A stretch of DNA of 64,000 nucleotides, taken from an uncultured Caulobacterales bacterium. Lineage in GTDB: Bacteria; Pseudomonadota; Alphaproteobacteria; Caulobacterales; Maricaulaceae. The DNA lies in assembly GCA_937928165.1 (NCBI GenBank), contig CALFVT010000006.1:62001-126000 (forward strand), written 5' to 3'. A model generated the notes under the pieces. It saw only the letters and a program-made list of their open reading frames with translations, did not search any database and was not told where the DNA came from. Positions 50,875 to 60,501 of the stretch are shown here, piece after piece (the stretch's first letter is position 1; each line of letters opens with the position of its first letter). The translations under genes were made by a program, and so were the position numbers.

Positions 50875-52407
50875 GTGGACCCCATTATGACCTTGAAACC
50901 CAAAGCCGCTATAAAGCCGAACACCCTTGAATTTGAAACGCGCGCCCTGATTAAACCCACTGGATTTCGGGAATATGACGCCCGTTGGTGGTTTGGCCTC
51001 CCTGGACACGAGCTTGACCCAGACCTTAATCTTTACGGGGTGCAAACTCTCGGTGAAGCCCTTGGCACGCTTATTCATGAACGCGGCATTGCCCCGAAAA
51101 TTGCTGTGGGTCATGATTTTCGCCATTATTCCTTATCCATAAAACAAGCCCTTATATTAGGCCTGATGAACACAGGTGTTCAGGTGATTGATATTGGCCT
51201 GGCCCTCTCACCAATGGCTTATTTTGCGCAGTTTGCCCTAGATTGTCCCTGCGTGGCTATGGTCACAGCAAGCCATAATAGTAATGGCTGGACAGGGGTA
51301 AAAATGGGCATAGAGCCGCCTTTAACCTTTGGACCAGATGAAATGTCCCGCCTGAAAGAGATTGCGCTAAAGGGACAAGCGACCCCCCGCAGCGGCGGCG
51401 GCTATCAATATGTCGACGGGGTGCGCGAGCTTTATATTGATGATCTATGCAAAGGGGTGCGCCTTAAAAATAAAATCAAAGCCGTTGTCGCCTGCGGAAA
51501 CGGCACAGCGGGCGCTTTTGCGCCGGATGCTTTGCAAAAGATCGGCGTAGACGTGATTCCAATTAATTGCAATTTGGATTACACATTCCCCGCCTATAAT
51601 CCCAATCCTGAAGACATGAAAATGCTTCATGCCATGCGCGATGCGGCGCTAGAACACGGGGCAGATGTCGCCCTTGGCTTTGACGGGGACGGGGACCGCT
51701 GCGGGGTGGTCGATAATGAAGGAGAGGAAATTTTTGCCGATAAAGTCGGGGTGATGCTCGCCCGTGACTTATCCGCCATTTACCCCAATGCCCAGTTTGT
51801 CGCCGATGTGAAATCCACCGGATTATTTGCCACTGACCCTGTTTTAATCGCCAATGGAGCGAAAACAGATTACTGGAAAACCGGCCATAGCTATATCAAA
51901 CGCCGCAGCAAAGAGCTTAATGCCCTTGTTGGATTTGAAAAATCTGGCCATTATTTCTTTAATAATCCCATTGGACGCGGCTATGATGACGGGATTGTCT
52001 CGGCCATTGCGATTTTACAAATGCTTGACCGCAACCCCGGCAAGACCATGGCTGACCTTCGCCGTGCCCTGCCGAAAACATGGGGCAGCCCAACCATGAG
52101 CCCCTATTGTTCTGATGAGGAAAAATACGGCGTGATTGACCGTATTGTCAAAGATTACCAAACCCGCACCGCCAAGGGCGAGACAATTTGCGGGCAAAAT
52201 GTCAGCGAGCTTGTGACCGTCAACGGCATCCGAATTATCCTAGAAGACGGCACATGGGGGCTTGTCCGCGCCAGTTCTAATACGCCCAATCTTGTCGTGG
52301 TTGTCGAAAGCCCTACATCAGAACAAGCCAAGATAGCCATGTTTCGTGATATTGAGAGACGCCTAGCAGATTACCCTGAAATCGGTGAGTTTGACCAAAA
52401 GATATAA
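50875..52407 (+). CDS. Phosphomannomutase/phosphoglucomutase
   Basis: Alpha-D-phosphohexomutase of 510 residues, interconverting hexose 1- and 6-phosphates. The active serine is S133 in VTASHNSNGW, the metal loop is GFDGDGDRCGV, the sugar loop is GFEKSGHYFF and the phosphate loop is VRASSNTPNL. It can feed GDP-mannose or, with GalU, UDP-glucose. The GTG at 50875 and the ATG at 50887 are both possible starts with weak ribosome sites. Phosphoglucosamine mutase (GlmM) is less likely on motif wording. Confidence 0.92.
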   Translation: MDPIMTLKPKAAIKPNTLEFETRALIKPTGFREYDARWWFGLPGHELDPDLNLYGVQTLGEALGTLIHERGIAPKIAVGHDFRHYSLSIKQALILGLMNTGVQVIDIGLALSPMAYFAQFALDCPCVAMVTASHNSNGWTGVKMGIEPPLTFGPDEMSRLKEIALKGQATPRSGGGYQYVDGVRELYIDDLCKGVRLKNKIKAVVACGNGTAGAFAPDALQKIGVDVIPINCNLDYTFPAYNPNPEDMKMLHAMRDAALEHGADVALGFDGDGDRCGVVDNEGEEIFADKVGVMLARDLSAIYPNAQFVADVKSTGLFATDPVLIANGAKTDYWKTGHSYIKRRSKELNALVGFEKSGHYFFNNPIGRGYDDGIVSAIAILQMLDRNPGKTMADLRRALPKTWGSPTMSPYCSDEEKYGVIDRIVKDYQTRTAKGETICGQNVSELVTVNGIRIILEDGTWGLVRASSNTPNLVVVVESPTSEQAKIAMFRDIERRLADYPEIGEFDQKI

Positions 52408-52528
52408 CCGTAAAAATTCTATTTAAAATGAGTTCATACCCAGCCTAATTCGTATATATGTTTATAATTCATGGAGATAGAGACGAAATTTGATTGATAA
52501 GCCTTCAAACAATCAATAAGACATTGTC

Positions 52529-54262
52529 ATGTTTGATAAAATCACACGCCGACATCTTTTAAGCGCGACAACCGCCGCAGGCCTTGCAGCAGCCTGTTCA
52601 GGGCCGGATAACGGCGAACATTTATCCGCCCGCACTCAAACCCAAAGCGGCGTTTTCAAATCCGGCATTGCGGCAGGTGATCCGCGCATGGATTCCCTTG
52701 TGATATGGACCCATATCTCCCCGGTTGATATGCGCCAAAGCGCAGTCCCTGTGCAGTGGAGCCTATCTTTAAACTCCGATATGAGCGAACCTGTCATCAC
52801 CCAAAGCGGCCAAGCCAGACAGGCTAATGACTGGACCTTTAAGGCCGTGCCGACAGGGCTAACCCCGGGCCAAACCTATTATTACCAATTCACATCGGAA
52901 GGGGGAATATCCCCTATCGGGCAGGCCCGCACTCTGCCAGACGGAGATATTGAGCAGATCCGTCTTGCGGTCGTCTCTTGCGCGAATTGGCAGCAAGGGT
53001 TTTTCAACGTTTATGATCATATTTCCCGCCAAGATGGCTTTGACGCGCTAATCCATTTGGGGGATTATTTTTATGAATATGGCACAGATCAAGCCAATGC
53101 CGCTATGGAAAAGGCCGGACGTCTACATCAACCACCTCATGAAGTTTTAACTCTAGAAGATTACCGCATTCGCCATGCGCAATATCGTTCTGACCCCAAC
53201 CTACAGGCGCTCACTGCCAAAACGGCGCTAATCCCGATTTGGGATGACCATGAGAGCAGTAATGATAGCTGGACGGGCGGGGCGGAGAACCATCAAGAGG
53301 GCGAAGGCACATGGCAGGACCGCAAACAGGCCGCGCTTCGGGCTTATTTTGAATGGATGCCTGTGCGCCCCCCCAAAGAAGGCCGCCCGGCAGCAGCCTT
53401 TTACCGAGATTATAAATGGGGCAACTTATTGCGCCTTGTGGTCTGGGAGACCCGCCTATTTGCGCGCGGTGAGCCAGTTCTTATCGAAGACCATGCTGAG
53501 CTGTTACAGCAAGAGGGCGGCAAAAAGCGTTTTACGGACAAGATTTTAAACGATCCAGCTCGTGATATGCTCGGCCAAATCCAACAAGACTATGTGGTGA
53601 GCGCCCTTAAGTCCTCAAAAGACCAAGGGGAAAACTGGCGCATGATTGCCAATCAAGTTGTCTTAGGCAAGCTAACAACCCCTGACCTTGCCCCTTATGT
53701 TAGCGAGGAGATCATCGCCAATATCGAAAAACAATGGCCGCCAATTCGCCAAATTGTATCTTTGTCAAAATACCGCCTGCCCGTCTACCCGGATAGCTGG
53801 GACGGTTATCCAACCGCCCGCGAGAGCCTTTATTCCGCCCTTGATGACGCAGGGGTCAATGATCTGCTTGTTGTCACTGGAGACGCTCATGAATATTGGG
53901 CTAATATGCTGACCAAAGATGATGGCACAGCTATGGGGGTTGAGCTGGGGACGAGTTCCGTATCCTCTGAGACTTTAAAGAGCTTTATGGGTGATGGGGT
54001 CAAAGATTACGCCCTGCTGATTACGCGCTCCAACCCCGATGTGCGTTATTATAATGCGGAAACCTGCGGCTATATAGATTTAACCCTCACCGCACAAAAA
54101 GGCCGTGCCCGCTTTATCGCCATTGACCGCACCGACAGCACAGATTACGCCGCCTTTGAAGCTGCCGCTTTTGATATTCGCAAAAATAATAATAGCCTTA
54201 AATTTGATAATCCAAAAGGCCTTGATGTGAAACAAAGACTTCTCTTTAACGGACTTGGCTAA
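52529..54262 (+). CDS. PhoD-family alkaline phosphatase, Tat-exported lipoprotein
   Basis: 577 residues. The N-terminus has a twin-arginine motif (TRRHLLSATTAAGLAAAC) ending in a lipobox cysteine, so it is exported folded and lipidated. Then comes the PhoD N-terminal beta domain (GVFKSGIAAGDPRMDSLVIW) and the metallophosphatase domain with LGDYFYEYG, IPIWDDHESSNDSWTGGAEN, YVVSALKSSKDQGENWRMIA, and VVTGDAHEYWANML. It releases phosphate from diesters and monoesters when phosphate is scarce. No pho box was identified with confidence. Confidence 0.92.
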   Translation: MFDKITRRHLLSATTAAGLAAACSGPDNGEHLSARTQTQSGVFKSGIAAGDPRMDSLVIWTHISPVDMRQSAVPVQWSLSLNSDMSEPVITQSGQARQANDWTFKAVPTGLTPGQTYYYQFTSEGGISPIGQARTLPDGDIEQIRLAVVSCANWQQGFFNVYDHISRQDGFDALIHLGDYFYEYGTDQANAAMEKAGRLHQPPHEVLTLEDYRIRHAQYRSDPNLQALTAKTALIPIWDDHESSNDSWTGGAENHQEGEGTWQDRKQAALRAYFEWMPVRPPKEGRPAAAFYRDYKWGNLLRLVVWETRLFARGEPVLIEDHAELLQQEGGKKRFTDKILNDPARDMLGQIQQDYVVSALKSSKDQGENWRMIANQVVLGKLTTPDLAPYVSEEIIANIEKQWPPIRQIVSLSKYRLPVYPDSWDGYPTARESLYSALDDAGVNDLLVVTGDAHEYWANMLTKDDGTAMGVELGTSSVSSETLKSFMGDGVKDYALLITRSNPDVRYYNAETCGYIDLTLTAQKGRARFIAIDRTDSTDYAAFEAAAFDIRKNNNSLKFDNPKGLDVKQRLLFNGLG

Positions 54263-54271
54263 GGCCACCCC

Positions 54272-55225
54272 TTAGTCCAGTAATTTGGCAGGCAGCCCCG
54301 GCTCCCCAATACGCTTTGGATGAGCGGCCATATAGGCACGTTTTATATCCTCGCTGGTTTGCCGCGAGCCGTCATGGGAATAGCCCGGCGGGGCCGCCGC
54401 ATATTTAAGCCGCACCCATAGCCCAGCTTTATAACGCCGGCTTAACATGTCTTTGAAAACCGCCGCCCATTCAGCAAAGGCAATTTTAACGGGGTTATAT
54501 GTTCCGATCGGGCTCACAACGCCGTAATCCATCGGCAGGCTTGAATCTTCGGGTACAAAACTACCGAATATTTTATCCCAAATAATAAAAATCCCTGCAT
54601 AATTGGCATCAAGATATTTGGGATGTACGGCATGATGAACCCGGTGATGGCTGGGGGTATTGAACACCGCCTCAAACCATCTGGGCATCTTGCTGATTAA
54701 TTCCGTATGTATCCAATATTGATAAAGCAAATTCAGGCTGGCGGCAAAGCCGATTAAAAGCGGATGAAACCCAAGCAGCACAAGCGGAATGGACAGGACC
54801 GCATAGCCGGTAAAATGGCTAATCCACGGCTGGCGGAGGGCGGTTGTCAGGTTATAATGCTGCGAGGAGTGATGCACCACATGAGCCGCCCAAAACCAGC
54901 GAATCCGGTGAGACGCCCTATGTTTCCAATAATAAACAAAATCCTGCGCGGTTAAGGCCAATATCATAACGGGTAATGAGATGCCTAAATCAAACAAACG
55001 GTAAGGCCACGCCGCCATGAGCAAAGACAGACTTATAAAGCCAAACATAAGGTCAGTCGCCAGATTGCCGCTCCCCATCGCAAGGGAAGCCGCAGTGTCT
55101 TTAATGTTCATATGCCGCCCGGGAAGCCGCCGCCGCGCGATCTCCCATTCAAGAATAAGGGTCAGGAGAAAAACCGGTACCGCATAGATTAAAATAGGCG
55201 GAAATTGTAAAGACACATCATTCAT
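54272..55225 (-). CDS. Sterol desaturase/fatty acid hydroxylase family membrane protein
   Basis: 317 residues from the ATG at 55225; a longer frame to 55468 would run into the ugd promoter region and looks non-coding. Four to five membrane segments surround the di-iron histidine clusters: HRASHRIRWFWAAHVVHHSS and THSHHRVHH-type motif (TPSHHRVHHAVHPKYLDANY). These enzymes hydroxylate or desaturate sterols, carotenoids, or lipid A and ornithine lipid fatty acids; the substrate is unknown. Convergent with phoD and divergent from ugd. Confidence 0.86.
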   Translation of the reverse strand: MNDVSLQFPPILIYAVPVFLLTLILEWEIARRRLPGRHMNIKDTAASLAMGSGNLATDLMFGFISLSLLMAAWPYRLFDLGISLPVMILALTAQDFVYYWKHRASHRIRWFWAAHVVHHSSQHYNLTTALRQPWISHFTGYAVLSIPLVLLGFHPLLIGFAASLNLLYQYWIHTELISKMPRWFEAVFNTPSHHRVHHAVHPKYLDANYAGIFIIWDKIFGSFVPEDSSLPMDYGVVSPIGTYNPVKIAFAEWAAVFKDMLSRRYKAGLWVRLKYAAAPPGYSHDGSRQTSEDIKRAYMAAHPKRIGEPGLPAKLLD

Positions 55226-55357
55226 AAAGGCTCTATGCCATATAACGGGGCCGAAGGGCGTAAAAAGGTGAAAATAATCACACCCAATGACGGTTTCTTC
55301 TTTATTCGTGCTGCGCGCACATATAAAGCTCTGTTTCGAAATTAAGGGTGTAAAATT

Positions 55358-56665
55358 ATGCGCGTCGTTATGGTTGGGACCGGATATGTGGGGCTCGTCT
55401 CCGGGGTCTGTTTTGCAGATTTTGGGCATGACGTGACTTGCGTGGATAAAGACCCGGAGAAAATACAAACCCTAGAGGCCGGAGGCGTGCCCATATATGA
55501 ACCGGGGCTGCAAGATTTAATCTCAAAAAACGTGGCATCGGGGCGGTTAAAATTTAGCACAGACCTCAAATCGGCCATGGAAAATGTGGACGCCGTGTTT
55601 ATCGCGGTTGGGACGCCGTCTCGGCGCGGGGATGGTTTTGCTGATTTGTCCTATGTCTATGCCGCCGCCGAAGAAATTGCCGCCCACATCAAAGACTTCA
55701 CCGTGATCGTAACGAAATCTACAGTCCCCGTTGGGACAGGCGATGAAGTAGAAAACATATTAGCGAAACATTGCAGCACGGATAAATTCGCCGTGGTCTC
55801 TAATCCAGAGTTCCTACGCGAAGGGGCGGCAATTAATGATTTCAAACGCCCTGACCGGGTTGTGGTCGGCACAGAAGACCCTCAGGCGCAGGCGCTTATG
55901 CGGGATTTATATCGCCCGCTTTACCTCAATGAAACGCCGATTGTTTTTACAAAGCGGCGCACATCTGAGCTGATTAAATATGCAGCCAATGCATTTTTGG
56001 CGACAAAAATTACCTTTATCAATGAAATGGCAGACCTTTGCGAAGCGGTGGGGGCGAATGTGCAAGAGGTCGCCCGCGGTATTGGCCTTGATAAACGTAT
56101 TGGTAATAAATTCTTACATGCGGGGCCAGGTTATGGGGGCTCATGCTTTCCGAAAGACACCCTCGCACTTGTACGCACCGCCCAAGAGGCGGATGTCGAG
56201 CTCTCCATTGTCGATTCGGTGATTACCGCCAATAATATGCGCAAAATCAATATGGCGCGAAAAATCGAAACGGCTATGGACGGAGATTTATCGGGTAAAA
56301 CAATCGCCGTCCTCGGCCTTGCCTTTAAACCCAATACGGATGATATGCGTGATGCTCCGAGCTTGACGATTATTCCCTATCTACAAGAGCGCGGCGCGCT
56401 TGTCCGCGCCTATGACCCGGAAGCCATGGACGAGGCCCGGCATCTGCTGAGCGGCATTGATTACACCCAAGGGGCTTATGAATGTATTGACGGCGCAGAT
56501 ATTGCAGTCATCATTACGGAATGGGACCAATTTCGCGCCCTTGATCTAACCCGAGTGAAAAAGAGCCTAAATCGCCCAAAATTGGTTGATTTACGTAATA
56601 TATATCGGACTGACCACATGAAACAACTTGGCTTTGATTATCACAGCATTGGGCGCCGTTCATAA
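55358..56665 (+). CDS. ugd: UDP-glucose 6-dehydrogenase
   Basis: Oxidises UDP-glucose twice to UDP-glucuronate with NAD. 435 residues. The NAD motif is VGTGYVGLVSGVCFADFGHD, the sugar segment is EFLREGAAINDFKRPDRVVV, and the catalytic cysteine is C263 in GYGGSCFPKDT. The C-terminal domain has AFKPNTDDMRDAPSL. It opens a plus-strand group with glmS and galU. Confidence 0.96.
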   Translation: MRVVMVGTGYVGLVSGVCFADFGHDVTCVDKDPEKIQTLEAGGVPIYEPGLQDLISKNVASGRLKFSTDLKSAMENVDAVFIAVGTPSRRGDGFADLSYVYAAAEEIAAHIKDFTVIVTKSTVPVGTGDEVENILAKHCSTDKFAVVSNPEFLREGAAINDFKRPDRVVVGTEDPQAQALMRDLYRPLYLNETPIVFTKRRTSELIKYAANAFLATKITFINEMADLCEAVGANVQEVARGIGLDKRIGNKFLHAGPGYGGSCFPKDTLALVRTAQEADVELSIVDSVITANNMRKINMARKIETAMDGDLSGKTIAVLGLAFKPNTDDMRDAPSLTIIPYLQERGALVRAYDPEAMDEARHLLSGIDYTQGAYECIDGADIAVIITEWDQFRALDLTRVKKSLNRPKLVDLRNIYRTDHMKQLGFDYHSIGRRS

Positions 56666-56733
56666 TCTATCCATCACAAGTTTATATTATACAGACTATG
56701 TGTAAGTTTTGCAGACAAATTTAGGGGTAACAT

Positions 56734-58551
56734 ATGTGCGGAATTATTGGCATTATCGGCACGAGTGAGGTCACAGAGCGGCTAGTTGACGGGCTTAAAC
56801 GGCTTGAATATCGCGGCTATGATAGCTCTGGCATTGCCGTGCTGAAAGGTGGCGTTTTAAACCGTGCCCGCGCAGAAGGTAAGATCAAAGCTCTTGAAGC
56901 ACGGCTCGCCGAAAAACATGTGGACGGCTCGATTGGCATTGCCCACACCCGCTGGGCAACCCACGGCGTGCCCAATAAAACCAATGCCCATCCCCATATT
57001 TCCGGCCGCGCCGCCGTGGTACATAATGGCATTATCGAAAACTTTATCGAATTACGCGAGGCGCTGTCAAAAACACGCAAATTCGAAACCGAAACCGACA
57101 CAGAAGTTATCGCCCATCTTGTTGATGACGCTTTAAATGCCGGGCTCAGCCCCATTGACGCCTTTAGTCAATCTTTGAAAAAACTGCGCGGCGCTTATGC
57201 CCTTAGCCTGATTATAGATGGCCAAGACGACACTATGTTTATCGCCCGTTCGGGCTCACCGCTCGCCATTGGTCTTGGCGAGGGCGAAACCTATGCGGGA
57301 TCGGACGCCATGGCCCTTGCCCAGCTTTCAAACCGCCTGATTTATCTCGAAGAAGGGGATTGGGCGGTTTTAACCAAAGATAGCTATCATATTTTCGATG
57401 AAAATGATGTCCCAGCCGAGCGGCCTATCTCTATTATTTCCGGCGGGCCGGCTATGGCGGAAAAGGGCAATTACCGCCATTTTATGCTGAAAGAAATTTA
57501 TGAGCAGCCCGAAACCATTGGCCGCACATTAAGCAATTATATCGACGAGTTCCGCGTCAAAGCCGACCTGCCTGATGCCCTAAGCTTCTCCCATATTGAC
57601 CGGATCATCATTGTTGCCTGCGGCACGGCATCCTATGCCGCTATGGTGGCCAAATATTGGTTTGAGCAATATGCAGGCCTTGCTGTGGACATCGATATCG
57701 CCTCGGAGTTTCGCTACCGCAAACCCGTGCTGATGAAAAACTCATTGTTTATCGCCGTCTCTCAATCTGGAGAAACCGCAGATACTTTAGCCGCCCTACG
57801 TTATTGCAAACAGGCGGGCATTAAAACTGCCGCCCTAGTGAACGTCATGACATCGACCATGGCCCGGGAAGCCGATATTGCCTTGCCCATTAACGCTGGC
57901 CCTGAAATCGGCGTCGCCTCAACCAAAGCCTTCACCTCCCAGCTCACCGCCCTAGCCGCCCTAACATTAGCCGCAGGCCGCGCGCGTAAAACATTGAATG
58001 CAGATATGGAAACGGAGCTAGCCCAAGCCCTTATTCAAACCCCGCGTCTTGTCTCAGAGGCTTTAAAGCTTGATCCCAAAATAGAGGCGATGTCCGATGA
58101 TTTATCCAAACATAGCAGCGCATTTTATCTTGGGCGCGGCCCCCACGTACCCATTGCCTTTGAAGGCGCATTAAAACTGAAAGAAATTTCTTATATCCAC
58201 GCCGAAGGCTATGCCGCCGGAGAGCTTAAACATGGCCCTATTGCCCTTATCGAGGACGGCACACCCGTGATTGTAATTGCGCCAATGGATGAACTGTTTG
58301 AGAAAACAATTTCAAACCTGCAAGAAGTGGCCTCACGAGGGGCCCATATTTTACTTATTACCGATAAAGAGGGCGCGGCTTTCGCAGAAGCTTTTGCCCA
58401 TGAGCTCTTAATCCTGCCAACAAGTCATGCCTTCACCGCACCGATCATCATGAGCATTGCCATGCAGCTTTTGGCTTACCATGCAGCGGTTCACCTCGGT
58501 ACGGATGTAGATCAACCGCGTAATTTAGCGAAGTCTGTTACGGTCGAATAG
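56734..58551 (+). CDS. glmS: Glutamine-fructose-6-phosphate aminotransferase (isomerising)
   Basis: Makes glucosamine-6-phosphate, the entry to UDP-GlcNAc for peptidoglycan and LPS. 605 residues. Cys2 after the initiator Met is the glutaminase nucleophile (MCGIIGIIG), with RLEYRGYDSSGIAV and HTRWATHG. Two SIS domains follow (VACGTASYAAMVAKYW, SQSGETADTLAALR) and the end is NLAKSVTVE. No glmS ribozyme is expected or seen in the 68-base leader. Confidence 0.97.
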   Translation: MCGIIGIIGTSEVTERLVDGLKRLEYRGYDSSGIAVLKGGVLNRARAEGKIKALEARLAEKHVDGSIGIAHTRWATHGVPNKTNAHPHISGRAAVVHNGIIENFIELREALSKTRKFETETDTEVIAHLVDDALNAGLSPIDAFSQSLKKLRGAYALSLIIDGQDDTMFIARSGSPLAIGLGEGETYAGSDAMALAQLSNRLIYLEEGDWAVLTKDSYHIFDENDVPAERPISIISGGPAMAEKGNYRHFMLKEIYEQPETIGRTLSNYIDEFRVKADLPDALSFSHIDRIIIVACGTASYAAMVAKYWFEQYAGLAVDIDIASEFRYRKPVLMKNSLFIAVSQSGETADTLAALRYCKQAGIKTAALVNVMTSTMAREADIALPINAGPEIGVASTKAFTSQLTALAALTLAAGRARKTLNADMETELAQALIQTPRLVSEALKLDPKIEAMSDDLSKHSSAFYLGRGPHVPIAFEGALKLKEISYIHAEGYAAGELKHGPIALIEDGTPVIVIAPMDELFEKTISNLQEVASRGAHILLITDKEGAAFAEAFAHELLILPTSHAFTAPIIMSIAMQLLAYHAAVHLGTDVDQPRNLAKSVTVE

Positions 58552-58587
58552 TCATAAATTACTAATCTTTTTATGGTTTAAAGCTTT

Positions 58588-59475
58588 ATGAGAAAAATTC
58601 GTAAAGCTGTTATGCCCGTCGCAGGTTTGGGGACACGTGTTCTTCCGGCGACAAAATCCATTCCTAAAGAAATGATGCCCGTGGTTGACCGCCCGGCCAT
58701 TCAATATGTTGTTGATGAGGCCCGCGCCGCCGGTATTGAACATATCGTCTTTGTCACGGGCCGCAATAAAGGTGCCATTGAAGATTATTTTGACCGCGCC
58801 TATGAGCTTGAAGTCACCCTTCGAGATAAAAAGAAACATGATCTTTTGGCCAAGATCACCTCTGAAGTTCCGGTTGCTGGTTCCACAAGTTTTGTGCGCC
58901 AACAAGTGCCTCTAGGACTTGGTCATGCCATTTGGTGTGCGCGAGACGTTATTGGCGATGAACCTTTCGCGATTTTATTACCCGATGTTCTGGTCAAAAG
59001 CCAAACAAGCTGCCTCGCGCAAATGGTTGGGGCTTATGAAAGAGTTGGCGGGAATATTATTGCCGTCGACGCCGTCCCCATGGAGCGCGTCTCATCATAC
59101 GGCGTAATTGCACCCAAATCCCGTGAAGGCAAGCTCATCGAAATGGCCGGAATGGTTGAAAAACCTGCGCAAGCAGACGCACCGTCAAACCTTAAAATCA
59201 CAGGCCGTTATATCTTGCAGCCTGAAATATGGGGACTCCTCGCCGATCAAGCCGCCGGGGCCGGGGGCGAAATACAGCTCACGGACGCGATGGCGCGGTT
59301 GATGGAGAGCCAAAGCTTTCACGCCCTCGAATATGACGGGGATGATTATGATTGCGGGTCAAAAATAGGCTATTTTGAAGCCAATTTGGCTTATGCTATT
59401 GACCATAAAGAGATTGGCGGCGAAGCGCGGGCTTTATTGGAAAAATGGTGTCAAGACGTGGATAAATCCGCATAA
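58588..59475 (+). CDS. galU: UTP-glucose-1-phosphate uridylyltransferase
   Basis: Forms UDP-glucose from glucose-1-P and UTP. 295 residues. Nucleotide motif MPVAGLGTRVLPATKSIPKE, then the MMPVVDRPAIQYVVDEARAA and QQVPLGLGHAIWCARDVIG segments, and VEKP for sugar binding. It is 36 bases after glmS and near ugd, so the product can be passed straight to UDP-glucuronate. Its 3' end overlaps the convergent epimerase gene by 25 bases. Confidence 0.96.
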   Translation: MRKIRKAVMPVAGLGTRVLPATKSIPKEMMPVVDRPAIQYVVDEARAAGIEHIVFVTGRNKGAIEDYFDRAYELEVTLRDKKKHDLLAKITSEVPVAGSTSFVRQQVPLGLGHAIWCARDVIGDEPFAILLPDVLVKSQTSCLAQMVGAYERVGGNIIAVDAVPMERVSSYGVIAPKSREGKLIEMAGMVEKPAQADAPSNLKITGRYILQPEIWGLLADQAAGAGGEIQLTDAMARLMESQSFHALEYDGDDYDCGSKIGYFEANLAYAIDHKEIGGEARALLEKWCQDVDKSA

Positions 59476-60434
59476 TCTCTATACCAAGCTGCGCAGTTTT
59501 TGATCCCTTGCGCCAAAGGCGTGCGCGGATTAAATCCAAAATCGCGTTGGGCTTTATCAATATTGGCAAAAGTCCGGCTGACATCTCCGGGCTGTTTTGG
59601 GGCAATATTAACTTTCGCCGCCTTGCCGCAGGCCTGCTCTATCGCGCCGACCAGATCATAAAGCCGCATGGGTGATGAATTTCCAAGATTATAAATCTCA
59701 TGGGCACGGCCATTTTGAGGCGCGGGCGGGCAAGATAAAACTTGCTCAAACACAGATGTAATATCATCAATATAGGTAAAATCTCGCTGCATTTCATCCG
59801 GCGCATAGAGGGTCATAGGTTCTCCGCGCAGCACTTTATCAATAAAAATATAATAGGCCATATCCGGGCGGCCAAGCGGGCCGTAAACCGTAAAAAACCG
59901 CAAGCCTGTTTGCGCAATCCCGTAAAGCCGCGCATAGCTTTCTGCGAGCATTTCTCCGCTTATTTTCGTCGCCGCATATAAAGATGCAGGTGCGCGCACC
60001 TCATCACTTTCACGGAAATCCCCTCCGTCCCGATCCCCGTAAACAGAGCTAGAGGAGGCATAAACAACATGTTTAATCCCGTCCATATGGCGGGCGAGCT
60101 CGAGTATATTCAAATGGGCTGTGATATTGCTCGCTATATAGCTGCGCGGAGCCTCAAGACTATAGCGGACTCCGGCTTGGGCGGCCAAGTGAAAAATATG
60201 GGTGATGCCCTTCCCGGCGGCGGCGGCATTAAGGGCGGTGTGATCTGTCAACTCAAGCTGATGAAAGCGAAAACCATCAATGTCTTGCAAGCCTATAAGG
60301 CGGGCGCGTTTCAAGGCAGGGTCGTAATAATCATTTAAATTATCAATACCAATAACTTGGTACCCCGCCGCCAAAAGGGTACGTGCTGCGTGATAACCGA
60401 TAAATCCGGCGCATCCTGTTAAGAGAATTATCAT
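59451..60434 (-). CDS. NAD-dependent epimerase, UDP-glucuronate 4-epimerase-like
   Basis: Short-chain dehydrogenase of 327 residues. NAD motif TGCAGFIGYHAARTLL, then the GIDNLNDYYDPALKRARL wording typical of UDP-glucuronate 4-epimerases, catalytic SSSVYG with YAATKISGE (Y-x-x-x-K), and RFFTVYGPLGRPDM. With galU and ugd nearby it would give UDP-galacturonate for polysaccharide or lipid A. UDP-glucose 4-epimerase is the less likely alternative. Confidence 0.88.
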   Translation of the reverse strand: MIILLTGCAGFIGYHAARTLLAAGYQVIGIDNLNDYYDPALKRARLIGLQDIDGFRFHQLELTDHTALNAAAAGKGITHIFHLAAQAGVRYSLEAPRSYIASNITAHLNILELARHMDGIKHVVYASSSSVYGDRDGGDFRESDEVRAPASLYAATKISGEMLAESYARLYGIAQTGLRFFTVYGPLGRPDMAYYIFIDKVLRGEPMTLYAPDEMQRDFTYIDDITSVFEQVLSCPPAPQNGRAHEIYNLGNSSPMRLYDLVGAIEQACGKAAKVNIAPKQPGDVSRTFANIDKAQRDFGFNPRTPLAQGIKNCAAWYRDYADLSTS

Positions 60435-60501
60435 GAGCTTGGTTTAAGCTATTTAGAAAGGGGCGCAAGTCCCGCCGACAGGAATTGAATATTAAACGCT
60501 T

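Noticed and set aside
55226-55468. N-terminal extension of the hydroxylase gene
   Set aside because: The extra 81 codons look non-coding, overlap the ugd start on the other strand, and precede the first membrane helix with no family similarity.
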